Of a DNA stretch of 64,000 bases, positions 9,401 through 22,968 are shown one piece after another (the first letter of the stretch is position 1; the number at the start of each line of letters is the position of its first letter). Under the pieces are notes generated by a model, which had not been told where the DNA came from, searched no databases, and worked only from the letters and a program-made list of their open reading frames with translations. The position numbers and the translations under genes were made by a program. This DNA is from Nematostella vectensis (Eukaryota > Cnidaria > Anthozoa > Actiniaria > Edwardsiidae), in contig NC_064043.1 in the NCBI RefSeq assembly GCF_932526225.1, positions 16,182,085 to 16,246,084 on the forward strand. The letters run 5' to 3'.

Positions 9401-9454
9401 CAAGGCAGAGCACCAGATAATACTAGATGGGTGGCCAGTCTTCAGCAATACCCA
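6438..9454 (+). repeat. Unit 4, class L
   Basis: 3017 bp, start type II, end type gamma. Two extra segments join at 7424 and 8078. Hairpins start at 7221, 7875 and 8527. The last segment has the marker GAAGGTGAAG in the purine tract and GGAAACAAAG in the first 54-bp motif. Both recur in unit 6. Confidence 0.95.
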
Positions 9455-11815
9455 GTCAAGCAAGCCAAAAAAAGAAAATATTGCATGTAGTCGTGGGTGG
9501 GGGTCTCCTTAGTTTACATGGCTGTTGTCACGCATTACAACGCCCCAGCGAAAGAACGATCTATCCATCAAGTTTATCTCTTTGAGATCCTTTGTTTATA
9601 TTGCCAGTTTGTTGGGAGAACGTGGCATCTCGTCAACTAGTGTACACACTGCATCTTGAGGACTAGTGGTTAATCAAAGTCAAGCACTTCAATTCCCCAT
9701 ACAGTCGCCAACAATTCTTGTGACTGTACCCCAGCAGGCAAGGTCACCCCAGGTGGTGTACTGTATATTGGGGAACAAAGGGAATGGGTGGCCAATGAAC
9801 CCTGTCGGTTGTTCATAGAGTATTTCTTGGGCTGGGAAGTTCTTACCCTTGGTAAGTAGCTTTTCCCCTATCATTAACACATAATCTAAACATCCTATCT
9901 CAAAGATCCCAGGTACATTCGGAAAGCTAAAATCTTCAGGCTAAAAATAATAAACATAGGCTGAGCAAATACTCCAGTCCAAACCCAGTGAGAAAAAAAA
10001 AAGAGAACAAATCACTCGTTTGATTGCTTTGTTCACTGCAGTACCAGACCAGACATAATTTACAGATGAAGATGAAGAATGAAGATGAAGAAATGATTTT
10101 TATCATTGTAACTTAATAGATTTTTTTTCTCTATTATAATTATCGATGAGAGATATGCTTTAAAGGGAAATAAAAGCTCCGCAAATATAAGTTTTGTATC
10201 AATAGGGCACCCTTTTAAGGCCTATTGTACAGGCTTGGCATCTTGACGCGCGATGCCACAAATATAATTGAGTTAACTAGTATGCAAGTAAACTTTTCCC
10301 CTTGTGTGATTAGCGATTTTCAGATGAAGAAACATTATAACTATAACATTAAAAAAGAAAGAATGATAACAGTAGCATCCTTCCAAGCAGTTAAGGCAGA
10401 GCAATTCACCATTCGCAGTTTTTCATTTTTTCATTTTTCGGCCCCTGAACCCTGTCGGTTGTTCATAGAGTATTTCTTGGGCTGGGAAGCTCTTACCCTT
10501 GGTAAGTAGCTTTTCCCCTATCATTAACACATAATCTAAACATCCTATCTCAAAGATCCCAGGTACCTTCGGAAAGCTAATATCTTCAGGCTAAAAATAA
10601 TAAACATAGGCTGAGCAAATTCTCCAGTCCAAACCCAGTGAGAAAAAAAAGAGAACAAATCAATCGTTTGATTGCTTTGTTCACTGCAGTACCAGACCAG
10701 ACATAATTTACAGATGAAGATGAAGAATGAAGATGAAGAAATGATTTTTATCATTGTAACTTAATAGATTATTTATTTTTTTCTATTATAATTATCGATG
10801 AGAGATATGCTTTAAGAAGAAATAAAAGCTCCGCAAATATAAGTTTTGTATCAATAGGGCACCCTTTTAAGGCCTATTGTACAGGCTTGGCATCTTGACG
10901 CGCGATGCCACAAATATAATTGAGTTAACTAGTATGCAAGTAAACTTTTGCCCTTGTGTGATTAGCGATTTTCAGATGAAGAAACATTATAGCCATAAGA
11001 TAAAAAAAAGAAAGAATGATAACAACAGTAGCATCCTTCCAAGCAGTTAAGGCAGAGCAATTCACCATTCGCAGTTTTTCATTTTTTTATATCTTCTCTC
11101 AATCAATTGATTGCTTTGTTCAGAGCAGAAAAAGACGAGACATAATTTACAAAGGATCACCCATTTATTCTCTTATCTGATTCACAAGACACGAGAAGAT
11201 CAGATGAAAAAAAGATTATATAACTATAAAACTAAAACAGAACGAATGATAACAACAGTAACATCTTCTTCGTGGCGTGTGCTACCTTATAGGAAACAGA
11301 GAAGTCCCAAGTATCTGAGAAACCATCTGCGATGTTAGTTGAAAATGAAGAACAAGGACAGAAACGAAGTTAAAGAAAAACTTAAAAACATTTGAAAATC
11401 TTTTTGAATCTCAATTAGAAATATTTAAAGAATCAGACCGTGCGAACATAGGACCCAGTCCCACCCCTGAAACTGATTCTTCAACTCACTTGCTTCTTCG
11501 TGGCGTGTGCTACCTAATAGCAAAAAGAGAAGTCTCAAGTATCTGAGACTGATTTCTCGACTCTCACTTGCCTCTTCGTGGCGTGTCCTACTTTATAGCA
11601 AACAGGGAAGTCCAAAATATCAAGCGGTACTAGACCGCTTGTTGACGTTTCTGGTCGGGACTGGATACTCCCCCGGTTAAGGCTAAGCAGGACAATCAGA
11701 TTGTGATGCCGAAATTTTTTGACCCGAGGGACCACATGCCTGCAAACTCTTTTATGGCATCCAAGGCAGAGCACCAGATAATACTAGATGGGTGGCCAGT
11801 CTTCAGCAATACCCA
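9455..11815 (+). repeat. Unit 5, class M
   Basis: 2361 bp, start type II with the ATTCCCCAT variant, end type gamma. The junction is at 10439 and hairpins start at 10236 and 10888. Private markers shared only with unit 7 include TTTAAAGGGAAAT upstream of the inner TATA-like site and GAAGCTCTTACCC. TATAGCCATAAG in the last module is also shared with unit 10. Confidence 0.95.
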
Positions 11816-14800
11816 GTCAAGCAAGCCAAAAAAAAAATATGGCATGTAGTCGTGGGTGGGGGTCTCCTTAGTTTACATGGCTGTTGTCACGCATCACAAC
11901 GCCCCAGCGAAAGAACGATCTATCCATCACATTTATCTCTTTGAGATCCTTTGTTTATATTGCCAGTTTGTTGGGAGAACGTGGCATCTCATCAACTAGT
12001 GAACACACTGCATCTTGAGGACTAGTGGTTAATCAAAGTCAAGCACTTCAATTTCCCATACAGTCGCCAACAATTCTTGTGACTGTACCCCAGCAGGCAA
12101 GGTCACCCCAGGTGGTGTACTGTATATTGGGGAACAAAGGGAATGGGTGGCCAATGAACCTTGTCGGTTGTTCATAGAGTATTTCTTGGGCTGGGAAGTT
12201 CTTACCCTTGGTAAGTAGCTTTTCCCCTATCATTAACACATAATCTAAACATCCTATCTCAAAGATCCCAGGTACCTTCGGAAAGCTAAAATCTTCAGGC
12301 TAAAAATAATAAACATAGGCTGAGCAAATACTCCAGTCCAAACCCAGTGAGAAAAAAAAGAGAACAAATCAATCGTTTGATTGCTTTGTTCACTGCAGTA
12401 CCAGACCAGACATAATTTACAGATGAAGATGAAGAATGAAGATGAAGAAATGATTTTTATCATTGTAACTTAATAGATTATTTTTTTTTCTATTATAATT
12501 ATCGATGAGAGATATGCTTTAAGAAGAAATAAAAGCTCCGCAAATATAAGTTTTGTATCAATAGGGCACCCTTTTAAGGCCTATTGTACAGGCTTGGCAT
12601 CTTGACGCGCGATGCCACAAATATAATTGAGTTAACTAGTATGCAAGTAAACTTTTCCCCTTGTGTGATTAGCGATTTTCAGATGAAGAAACATTATAAC
12701 TATAACATTAAAAAAGAAAGAATGATAACAGTAGCATCCTTCCAAGCAGTTAAGGCAGAGCAATTCACCATTCGCAGTTTTTCATTTTTTCATTTTTCGG
12801 CCCCTGAACCCTGTCGGTTGTTCATAGAGTATTTCTTGGGCTGGGAAGTTCTTACCCTTGGTAAGTAGCTTTTCCCCTATCATTAACACATAATCTAAAC
12901 ATCCTATCTCAAAGATCCCAGGTACATTCGGAAAGCTAAAATCTTCAGGCTAAAAATAACAAACATAGGCTGAGCAAATACTCCAGTCCAAACCCAGTGA
13001 GAAAAAAAAAAAGAGAACAAATCACTCGTTTGATTGCTTTGTTCACTGCAGTACCAGACCAGACATAATTTACAGATGAAGATGAAGAATGAAGATGAAG
13101 AAATGATTTTTATCATTGTAACTTAATAGATTATTTTTTTTTTCTATTATAATTATCGATGAGAGATATGCTTTAAGAAGAAATAAAAGCTCCGCAAATA
13201 TAAGTTTTGTATCAATAGGGCACCCTTTTAAGGCCTATTGTACAGGCTTGGCATCTTGACGCGCGATGCCACAAATATAATTGAGTTAACTAGTATGCAA
13301 GTAAACTTTTCCCCTTGTGTGATTAGCGATTTTCAGATGAAGAAACATTATAACTATAACATTAAAAAAGAAAGAATGATAACAGTAGCATCCTTCCAAG
13401 CAGTTAAGGCAGAGCAATTCACCATTCGCAGTTTTTCATTTTTTCATTTTTCGGCCCCTGAACCCTGTCGGTTGTTCATAGAGTATTTCTTGGGCTGGGA
13501 AGTTCTTACCCTTGGTAAGTAGCTTTTCCCCTATCATTAATACATAATCTAAACATCCTATCTCAAAGATCCCAGGTACCTTCGGAAAGCTAAAATCTTC
13601 AGGCTAAAAATAATAAACATAGGATGAACAAATACTCCAGTCCAAACCGAGTGAGAAAAAAAAGAGAACAAATCAATCGTTTGATTGCTTTGTTCACTGC
13701 AGTACCAGACCAGACATAATTTACAGATGAAGATGAAGAATGAAGGTGAAGAAATGATTTTTATCATTGTAACTTAATAGATTATTTATTTTTTTCTATT
13801 ATAATTATCGATGAGAGATATGCTTTAAGAAGAAATAAAAGCTCCGCAAATATAAGTTTTGTATCAATAGGGCACCCTTTTAAGGCCTATTGTACAGGCT
13901 TGGCATCTTGACGCGCGATGCCACAAATATAATTGAGTTAACTAGTATGCAAGTAAACTTTTGCCCTTGTGTGATTAGCGATTTTCAGATGAAGAAACAT
14001 TATAGCTATAAGATAAAAAAAGAAAGAATGATAACAACAGTAGCATCCTTCCAAGCAGTTAAGGCAGAGCAATTCACCATTCGCAGATTTTCATTTTTTT
14101 TATATCTTCTCTCAATCAATTGATTGCTTTGTTCAGAGCAGAAAAAGACGAGACATAATTTACGAAGGATCACCCATTTATTCTCTTATCTGATTCACAA
14201 GACACGAGAAGATCAGATGAAAAAAAGATTATATCACTATAAAACTAAAACAGAACGAATGATAACAACAGTAACATCTTCTTCGTGGCGTGTGCTACCT
14301 TATAGGAAACAAAGAAGTCCCAAGTATCTGAGAAACCATCTGCGATGTTAGTTGAAAATGAAGAACAAGGACAGAAACGAAGTTAAAGAAAAACTTAAAA
14401 ACATTTGAAAATCTTTTTGAATCTCAATTAGAAATATTTAAAGAATCAGACCGTGCGAACATAGGACCCAGTCCCACCCCTGAAACTGATTCTTCAACTC
14501 ACTTGCTTCTTCGTGGCGTGTGCTACCTAATAGCAAACAGAGAAGTCCCAAGTATCTGAGACTGATTTCTCGACTCTCACTTGCCTCTTCGTGGCGTGTC
14601 CTACTTTATAGCAAACAGGGAAGTCCAAAATATCAAGCGGTACTAGACCGCTTGTTGACGTTTCTGGTCGGGACTGGATACTCCCCCGGTTAAGGCTAAG
14701 CAGGACAATCAGATTGTGATGCCGAAATTTTTTGACCCGAGGGACCACATGCCTGCAAACTCTTTTATGGCATCCAAGGCAGAGCACCAGATAATACTAG

Positions 14801-14828
14801 ATGGGTGGCCAGTCTTCAGCAATACCCA
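11816..14828 (+). repeat. Unit 6, class L
   Basis: 3013 bp, start type Ib, end type gamma. Junctions lie at 12798 and 13452; hairpins start at 12595, 13249 and 13901. From about 12.4 kb onward it is a near-copy of unit 4 displaced by 5374 bp, but its 5' end is type Ib rather than II. Confidence 0.95.
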
Positions 14829-17189
14829 GTCAAGCAAGCCAAAAAAAGAAAATATTGCATGTAGTCGTGGGTGGGGGTCTCCTTAGTTTACATGGCTGTT
14901 GTCACGCATTACAACGCCCCAGCGAAAGAACGATCTATCCATCAAGTTTATCTCTTTGAGATCCTTTGTTTATATTGCCAGTTTGTTGGGAGAACGTGGC
15001 ATCTCGTCAACTAGTGTACACACTGCATCTTGAGGACTAGTGGTTAATCAAAGTCAAGCACTTCAATTCCCCATACAGTCGCCAACAATTCTTGTGACTG
15101 TACCCCAGCAGGCAAGGTCACCCCAGGTGGTGTACTGTATATTGGGGAACAAAGGGAATGGGTGGCCAATGAACCCTGTCGGTTGTTCATAGAGTATTTC
15201 TTGGGCTGGGAAGTTCTTACCCTTGGTAAGTAGCTTTTCCCCTATCATTAACACATAATCTAAACATCCTATCTCAAAGATCCCAGGTACATTCGGAAAG
15301 CTAAAATCTTCAGGCTAAAAATAATAAACATAGGCTGAGCAAATACTCCAGTCCAAACCCAGTGAGAAAAAAAAAAGAGAACAAATCACTCGTTTGATTG
15401 CTTTGTTCACTGCAGTACCAGACCAGACATAATTTACAGATGAAGATGAAGAATGAAGATGAAGAAATGATTTTTATCATTGTAACTTAATAGATTTTTT
15501 TTCTCTATTATAATTATCGATGAGAGATATGCTTTAAAGGGAAATAAAAGCTCCGCAAATATAAGTTTTGTATCAATAGGGCACCCTTTTAAGGCCTATT
15601 GTACAGGCTTGGCATCTTGACGCGCGATGCCACAAATATAATTGAGTTAACTAGTATGCAAGTAAACTTTTCCCCTTGTGTGATTAGCGATTTTCAGATG
15701 AAGAAACATTATAACTATAACATTAAAAAAGAAAGAATGATAACAGTAGCATCCTTCCAAGCAGTTAAGGCAGAGCAATTCACCATTCGCAGTTTTTCAT
15801 TTTTTCATTTTTCGGCCCCTGAACCCTGTCGGTTGTTCATAGAGTATTTCTTGGGCTGGGAAGCTCTTACCCTTGGTAAGTAGCTTTTCCCCTATCATTA
15901 ACACATAATCTAAACATCCTATCTCAAAGATCCCAGGTACCTTCGGAAAGCTAATATCTTCAGGCTAAAAATAATAAACATAGGCTGAGCAAATTCTCCA
16001 GTCCAAACCCAGTGAGAAAAAAAAGAGAACAAATCAATCGTTTGATTGCTTTGTTCACTGCAGTACCAGACCAGACATAATTTACAGATGAAGATGAAGA
16101 ATGAAGATGAAGAAATGATTTTTATCATTGTAACTTAATAGATTATTTATTTTTTTCTATTATAATTATCGATGAGAGATATGCTTTAAGAAGAAATAAA
16201 AGCTCCGCAAATATAAGTTTTGTATCAATAGGGCACCCTTTTAAGGCCTATTGTACAGGCTTGGCATCTTGACGCGCGATGCCACAAATATAATTGAGTT
16301 AACTAGTATGCAAGTAAACTTTTGCCCTTGTGTGATTAGCGATTTTCAGATGAAGAAACATTATAGCCATAAGATAAAAAAAAGAAAGAATGATAACAAC
16401 AGTAGCATCCTTCCAAGCAGTTAAGGCAGAGCAATTCACCATTCGCAGTTTTTCATTTTTTTATATCTTCTCTCAATCAATTGATTGCTTTGTTCAGAGC
16501 AGAAAAAGACGAGACATAATTTACAAAGGATCACCCATTTATTCTCTTATCTGATTCACAAGACACGAGAAGATCAGATGAAAAAAAGATTATATAACTA
16601 TAAAACTAAAACAGAACGAATGATAACAACAGTAACATCTTCTTCGTGGCGTGTGCTACCTTATAGGAAACAGAGAAGTCCCAAGTATCTGAGAAACCAT
16701 CTGCGATGTTAGTTGAAAATGAAGAACAAGGACAGAAACGAAGTTAAAGAAAAACTTAAAAACATTTGAAAATCTTTTTGAATCTCAATTAGAAATATTT
16801 AAAGAATCAGACCGTGCGAACATAGGACCCAGTCCCACCCCTGAAACTGATTCTTCAACTCACTTGCTTCTTCGTGGCGTGTGCTACCTAATAGCAAAAA
16901 GAGAAGTCTCAAGTATCTGAGACTGATTTCTCGACTCTCACTTGCCTCTTCGTGGCGTGTCCTACTTTATAGCAAACAGGGAAGTCCAAAATATCAAGCG
17001 GTACTAGACCGCTTGTTGACGTTTCTGGTCGGGACTGGATACTCCCCCGGTTAAGGCTAAGCAGGACAATCAGATTGTGATGCCGAAATTTTTTGACCCG
17101 AGGGACCACATGCCTGCAAACTCTTTTATGGCATCCAAGGCAGAGCACCAGATAATACTAGATGGGTGGCCAGTCTTCAGCAATACCCA
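14829..17189 (+). repeat. Unit 7, class M
   Basis: 2361 bp, start type II with ATTCCCCAT, end type gamma. The junction is at 15813 and hairpins start at 15610 and 16262. It is a near-copy of unit 5 at +5374 bp and carries that unit's private markers. Confidence 0.95.
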
Positions 17190-18897
17190 GTCAAGCAAGC
17201 CAAAAAAAAAATATGGCATGTAGTCGTGGGTGGGGGTCTCCTTAGTTTACATGGCTGTTGTCACGCATCACAACGCCCCAGCGAAAGAACGATCTATCCA
17301 TCACATTTATCTCTTTGAGATCCTTTGTTTATATTGCCAGTTTGTTGGGAGAACGTGGCATCTCATCAACTAGTGAACACACTGCATCTTGAGGACTAGT
17401 GGTTAATCAAAGTCAAGCACTTCAATTTCCCATACAGTCGCCAACAATTCTTGTGACTGTACCCCAGCAGGCAAGGTCACCCCAGGTGGTGTACTGTATA
17501 TTGGGGAACAAAGGGAATGGGTGGCCAATGAACCTTGTCGGTTGTTCATAGAGTATTTCTTGGGCTGGGAAGTTCTTACCCTTGGTAAGTAGCTTTTCCC
17601 CTATCATTAACACATAATCTAAACATCCTATCTCAAAGATCCCAGGTACCTTCGGAAAGCTAAAATCTTCAGGCTAAAAATAATAAACATAGGCTGAGCA
17701 AATACTCCAGTCCAAACCCAGTGAGAAAAAAAAGAGAACAAATCAATCGTTTGATTGCTTTGTTCACTGCAGTACCAGACCAGACATAATTTACAGATGA
17801 AGATGAAGAATGAAGATGAAGAAATGATTTTTATCATTGTAACTTAATAGATTATTTATTTTTTTCTATTATAATTATCGATGAGAGATATGCTTTAAAA
17901 AGAAATAAAAGCTCCGCAAATATAAGTTTTGTATCAATAGGGCACCCTTTTAAGGCCAATTGTACAGGCTTGGCATCTTGACGCGCGATGCCACAAATAT
18001 AATTGAGTTAACTAGTATGCAAGTAAACTTTTGCCCTTGTGTGATTAGCGATTTTCAGATGAAGAAACATTATAGCTATAAGATAAAAAAAGAAAGAATG
18101 ATAACAACAGTAGCATCCTTCCAAGCAGTTAAGGCAGAGCAATTCACCATTCGCAGTTTTTCATTTTTTTATATCTTCTCTCAATCAATTGATTGCTTTG
18201 TTCAGAGCAGAAAAAGACGAGACATAATTTACAAAGGATCACCCATTTATTCTCTTATCTGATTCACAAGACACGAGAACATCAGATGAAAAAAAGATTA
18301 TATAACTATAAAACTAAAACAGAACGAATGATAACAACAGTAACATCTTCTTCGTGGCGTGTGCTACCTTATAGGAAACAGAGAAGTCCCAAGTATCTGA
18401 GAAACCATCTGCGATGTTAGTTGAAAATGAAGAACAAGGACAGAAACGAAGTTAAAGAAAAACTTAAAAACATTTGAAAATCTTTTTGAATCTCAATTAG
18501 AAATATTTAAAGAATCAGACCGTGCGAACATAGTACCTAGTCCCACCCCTGATACTGATTCTTCAACTCACTTGCTTCTTCGTGGCGTGTGCTACCTAAT
18601 AGCAAACAGAGAAGTCCCAAGTATCTGAGACTGATTTCTCGACTCTCACTTGCCTCTTCGTGGCGTGTCCTACTTTATAGCAAACAGGGAAGTCCAAAAT
18701 ATCAAGCGGTACTAGACCGCTTGTTGACGTTTCTGGTCGGGACTGGATACTCCCCCGGTTAAGGCTAAGCAGGACAATCAGATTGTGATGCCGAAATTTT
18801 TTGACCCGAGGGACCACATGCCTGCAAACTCTTTTATGGCATCCAAGGCAGAGCACCAGATAATACTAGATGGGTGGCCAGTCTTCAGCAATACCCA
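17190..18897 (+). repeat. Unit 8, class S
   Basis: 1708 bp, start type Ib, end type gamma. Hairpin from 17971. Unusual markers shared with unit 11 are AAGGCCAATTGTAC before the hairpin, CACGAGAACATCAG, and GTACCTAGTCCC followed by GATACTGATTC near the 3' third. Confidence 0.95.
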
Positions 18898-20606
18898 GTC
18901 AAGCAAGCCAAAAAAAAATATGGCATGTAGTCGTGGGTGGGGGTCTCCTTAGTTTACATGGCTGTTGTCACGCATTACAACGCCACAGCGAAAGAACGAT
19001 CTATCCATCACATTTATCTCTTTGAGATCCTTTGTTTATATTGCCAGTTTGTTGGGAGAACGTGGCATCTCATCAACTAGTGAACACACTGCATCTTGAG
19101 GACTAGTGGTTAATCAAAGTCAAGCACTTCAATTTCCCATACAGTCGCCAACAATTCTTGTGACTGTACCCCAGCAGGCAAGGTCACCCCAGGTGGTGTA
19201 CTGTATATTGGGGAACAAGGAGAATGGGCGGCCCCTGAACCCTGTCGGTTGTTCATAGAGTATTTCTTGGGCTGGGAAGTTCTTACCCTTGGTAAGTAGC
19301 TTTTCCCCTATCATTAACACATAATCTAAACATCCTATCTCAAAGATCCCAGGTACATTCGGAAAGCTAAAATCTTCAGGCTAAAAATAATAAACATAGG
19401 CTGAGCAAATACTCCAGTCCAAACCCAGTGAGAAAAAAAAAAAGAGAACAAATCACTCGTTTGATTGCTTTGTTCACTGCAGTACCAGACCAGACATAAT
19501 TTACAGATGAAGATGAAGAATGAAGATGAAGAAATGATTTTTATCATTGTAACTTAATAGATTCTTTATTTTTTCTATTATAATTATCGATGAGAGATAT
19601 GCTTTAAGAAGAAATAAAAGCTCGGCAAATATAAGTTTTGTATCAATAGGGCACCCTTTTAAGGCCTATTGTACAGGCTTGGCATCTTGACGCGCGATGC
19701 CACAAATATAATTGAGTTAACTAGTATGCAAGTAAACTTTTGCCCTTGTGTGATTAGCGATTTTCAGATGAAGAAACATTATAGCTATAAGATAAAAAAA
19801 GAAAGAATGATAACAACAGTAGCATCCTTCCAAGCAGTTAAGGCAGAGCAATTCACCATTCGCAGATTTTCATTTTTTTATATCTTCTCTCAATCAATTG
19901 ATTGCTTTGTTTAGAGCAGAAAAAGACGAGACATAATTTACAAAGGACCACCCATTTATTCTCTTATCTGATTCACAAGACACGAGAAGATCAGATGAAA
20001 AAAAGATTATATCACTATAAAACTAAAACAGAACGAATGATAACAACAGTAACATCTTCTTCGTGGCGTGTGCTACCTTATAGGAAACAGAGAAGTCCCA
20101 AGTATCTGAGAAACCATCTGCGATGTTAGTTGAAAATGAAGAACAAGGACAGAAACGAAGTTAAAGAAAAACTTAAAAACATTTGAAAATCTTTTTGAAT
20201 CTCAATTAGAAATATTTAAAGAATCAGACCGTGCGCACATAGGACCCAGTCCCACCCCTGAAACTGATTTTTCAACTCACTTGCTTCTTCGTGGCGTGTG
20301 CTACCTAATAGCAAACAGAGAAGTCCCAAGTATCTGAGACTGATTTCTCGACTCTCACTTGACTCTTCGTGGCGTGTCCTACTTTATAGCAAACAGAGAA
20401 GTCCAAAATATCAAGCGGTACTAGACCGCTTGTTGACGTTTCTGGTCGGGACTGGATACTCCCCCGGTTAAGGCTAAGCAGGACAATCAGATTGTGATGC
20501 CGAAATTTTTTGACCCGAGGGACCACATGCCTGCAAACTCTTTTATGGCATCCAAGGCAGAGCACCAAATAATACTAGATGGGTGGCCAGTCTTCAGCAA
20601 TACCCA
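18898..20606 (+). repeat. Unit 9, class S
   Basis: 1709 bp, start type Ia, end type alpha. Hairpin from 19680. Very close to unit 1 but with AGATTCTTTATT in the T-rich tract, a variant shared only with unit 12. Confidence 0.95.
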
Positions 20607-22968
20607 GTCAAGCAAGCCAAAAAAAGAAAATATTGCATGTAGTCGTGGGTGGGGGTCTCCTTAGTTTACATGGCTGTAGTCACGCATTACAACGCCCCAG
20701 CGAAAGAACGATCTATCCATCAAGTTTATCTCTTTGAGATCCTTTGTTTATATTGCCAGTTTGTTGGGAGAACGTGGCATCTCGTCAACTAGTGTACACA
20801 CTGCATCTTGAGGACTAGTGGTTAATCAAAGTCAAGCACTTCAATTTCCCATACAGTCGCCAACAATTCTTGTGACTGTACCCCAGCAGGCAAGGTCACC
20901 CCAGGTGGTGTACTGTATATTGGGGAACAAAGGGAATGGGTGGCCAATGAACCCTGTCGGTTGTTCATAGAGTATTTCTTGGGCTGGGAAGTTCTTACCC
21001 TTGGTAAGTAGCTTTTCCCCTATCATTAACACATAATCTAAACATCCTATCTCAAAGATCCCAGGTACATTCGGAAAGCTAAAATCTTCAGGCTAAAAAT
21101 AACAAACATAGGCTGAGCAAATACTCCAGTCCAAACCCAGTGAGAAAAAAAAAGAGAACAAATCACTCGTTTGATTGCTTTGTTCACTGCAGTACCAGAC
21201 CAGACATAATTTACAGATGAAGATGAAGAATGAAGATGAAGAAATGATTTTTATCATTGTAACTTAATAGATTATTTTTTTTTCTATTATAATTATCGAT
21301 GAGAGATATGCTTTAAGAAGAAATAAAAGCTCCGCAAATATAAGTTTTGTATCAATAGGGCACCCTTTTAAGGCCTATTGTACAGGCTTGGCATCTTGAC
21401 GCGCGATGCCACAAATATAATTGAGTTAACTAGTATGCAAGTAAACTTTTCCCCTTGTGTGATTAGCGATTTTCAGATGAAGAAACATTATAACTATAAC
21501 ATTAAAAAAGAAAGAATGATAACAGTAGCATCCTTCCAAGCAGTTAAGGCAGAGCAATTCACCATTCGCAGTTTTTCATTTTTTCATTTTTCGGCCCCTG
21601 AACCCTGTCGGTTGTTCATAGAGTATTTCTTGGGCTGGGAAGTTCTTACCCTTGGTAAGTAGCTTTTCCCCTATCATTAACACATAATCTAAACATCCTA
21701 TCTCAAAGATCCCAGGTACCTTCGGAAAGCTAATATCTTCAGGCTAAAAATAATAAACATAGGCTGAGCAAATTCTCCAGTCCAAACCCAGTGAGAAAAA
21801 AAAGAGAACAAATCAATCGTTTGATTGCTTTGTTCACTGCAGTACCAGACCAGACATAATTTACAGATGAAGATGAAGAATGAAGATGAAGAAATGATTT
21901 TTATCATTGTAACTTAATAGATTATTTATTTTTTTCTATTATAATTATCGATGAGAGATATGCTTTAAGAAGAAATAAAAGCTCCGCAAATATAAGTTTT
22001 GTATCAATAGGGCACCCTTTTAAGGCCTATTGTACAGGCTTGGCATCTTGACGCGCGATGCCACAAATATAATTGAGTTAACTAGTATGCAAGTAAACTT
22101 TTGCCCTTGTGTGATTAGCGATTTTCAGATGAAGAAACATTATAGCCATAAGATAAAAAAAAGAAAGAATGATAACAACAGTAGCATCCTTCCAAGCAGT
22201 TAAGGCAGAGCAATTCACCATTCGCAGTTTTTCATTTTTTTATATCTTCTCTCAATCAATTGATTGCTTTGTTCAGAGCAGAAAAAGACGAGACATAATT
22301 TACAAAGGATCACCCATTTATTCTCTTATCTGATTCACAAGACACGAGAAGATCAGATGAAAAAAAGATTATATAACTATAAAACTAAAACAGAACGAAT
22401 GATAACAACAGTAACATCTTCTTCGTGGCGTGTGCTACCTTATAGGAAACAGAGAAGTCCCAAGTATCTGAGAAACCATCTGCGATGTTAGTTGAAAATG
22501 AAGAACAAGGACAGAAACGAAGTTAAAGAAAAACTTAAAAACATTTGAAAATCTTTTTGAATCTCAATTAGAAATATTTAAAGAATCAGACCGTGCGAAC
22601 ATAGGACCCAGTCCCACCCCTGAAACTGATTCTTCAACTCACTTGCTTCTTCGTGGCGTGTGCTACCTAATAGCAAAAAGAGAAGTCTCAAGTATCTGAG
22701 ACTGATTTCTCGACTCTCACTTGCCTCTTCGTGGCGTGTCCTACTTTATAGCAAACAGGGAAGTCCAAAATATCAAGCGGTACTAGACCGCTTGTTGACG
22801 TTTCTGGTCGGGACTGGATACTCCCCCGGTTAAGGCTAAGCAGGACAATCAGATTGTGATGCCGAAATTTTTTGACCCGAGGGACCACATGCCTGCAAAC
22901 TCTTTTATGGCATCCAAGGCAGAGCACCAGATAATACTAGATGGGTGGCCAGTCTTCAGCAATACCCA
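20607..22968 (+). repeat. Unit 10, class M
   Basis: 2362 bp, start type II with GGCTGTAGTCACG, end type gamma. The junction is at 21592 and hairpins start at 21389 and 22041. Its 5' part matches unit 13. Its 3' part, from about 21.65 kb, is a copy of unit 7 displaced by 5779 bp. Confidence 0.95.

Larger units (their letters stand above)
7000..17850 (+). repeat. 5374-bp higher-order tandem duplication
   Basis: About 7000-12373 is repeated as about 12374-17747, with matching continuing to about 17850. Rare variants recur at exactly +5374: GGAAACAAAG, TTTAAAGGGAAAT, GAAGCTCTTACCC, TATAGCCATAAG and GAAGGTGAAG. Edges are approximate, placed between the last shared and first unshared variant. Confidence 0.9.
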
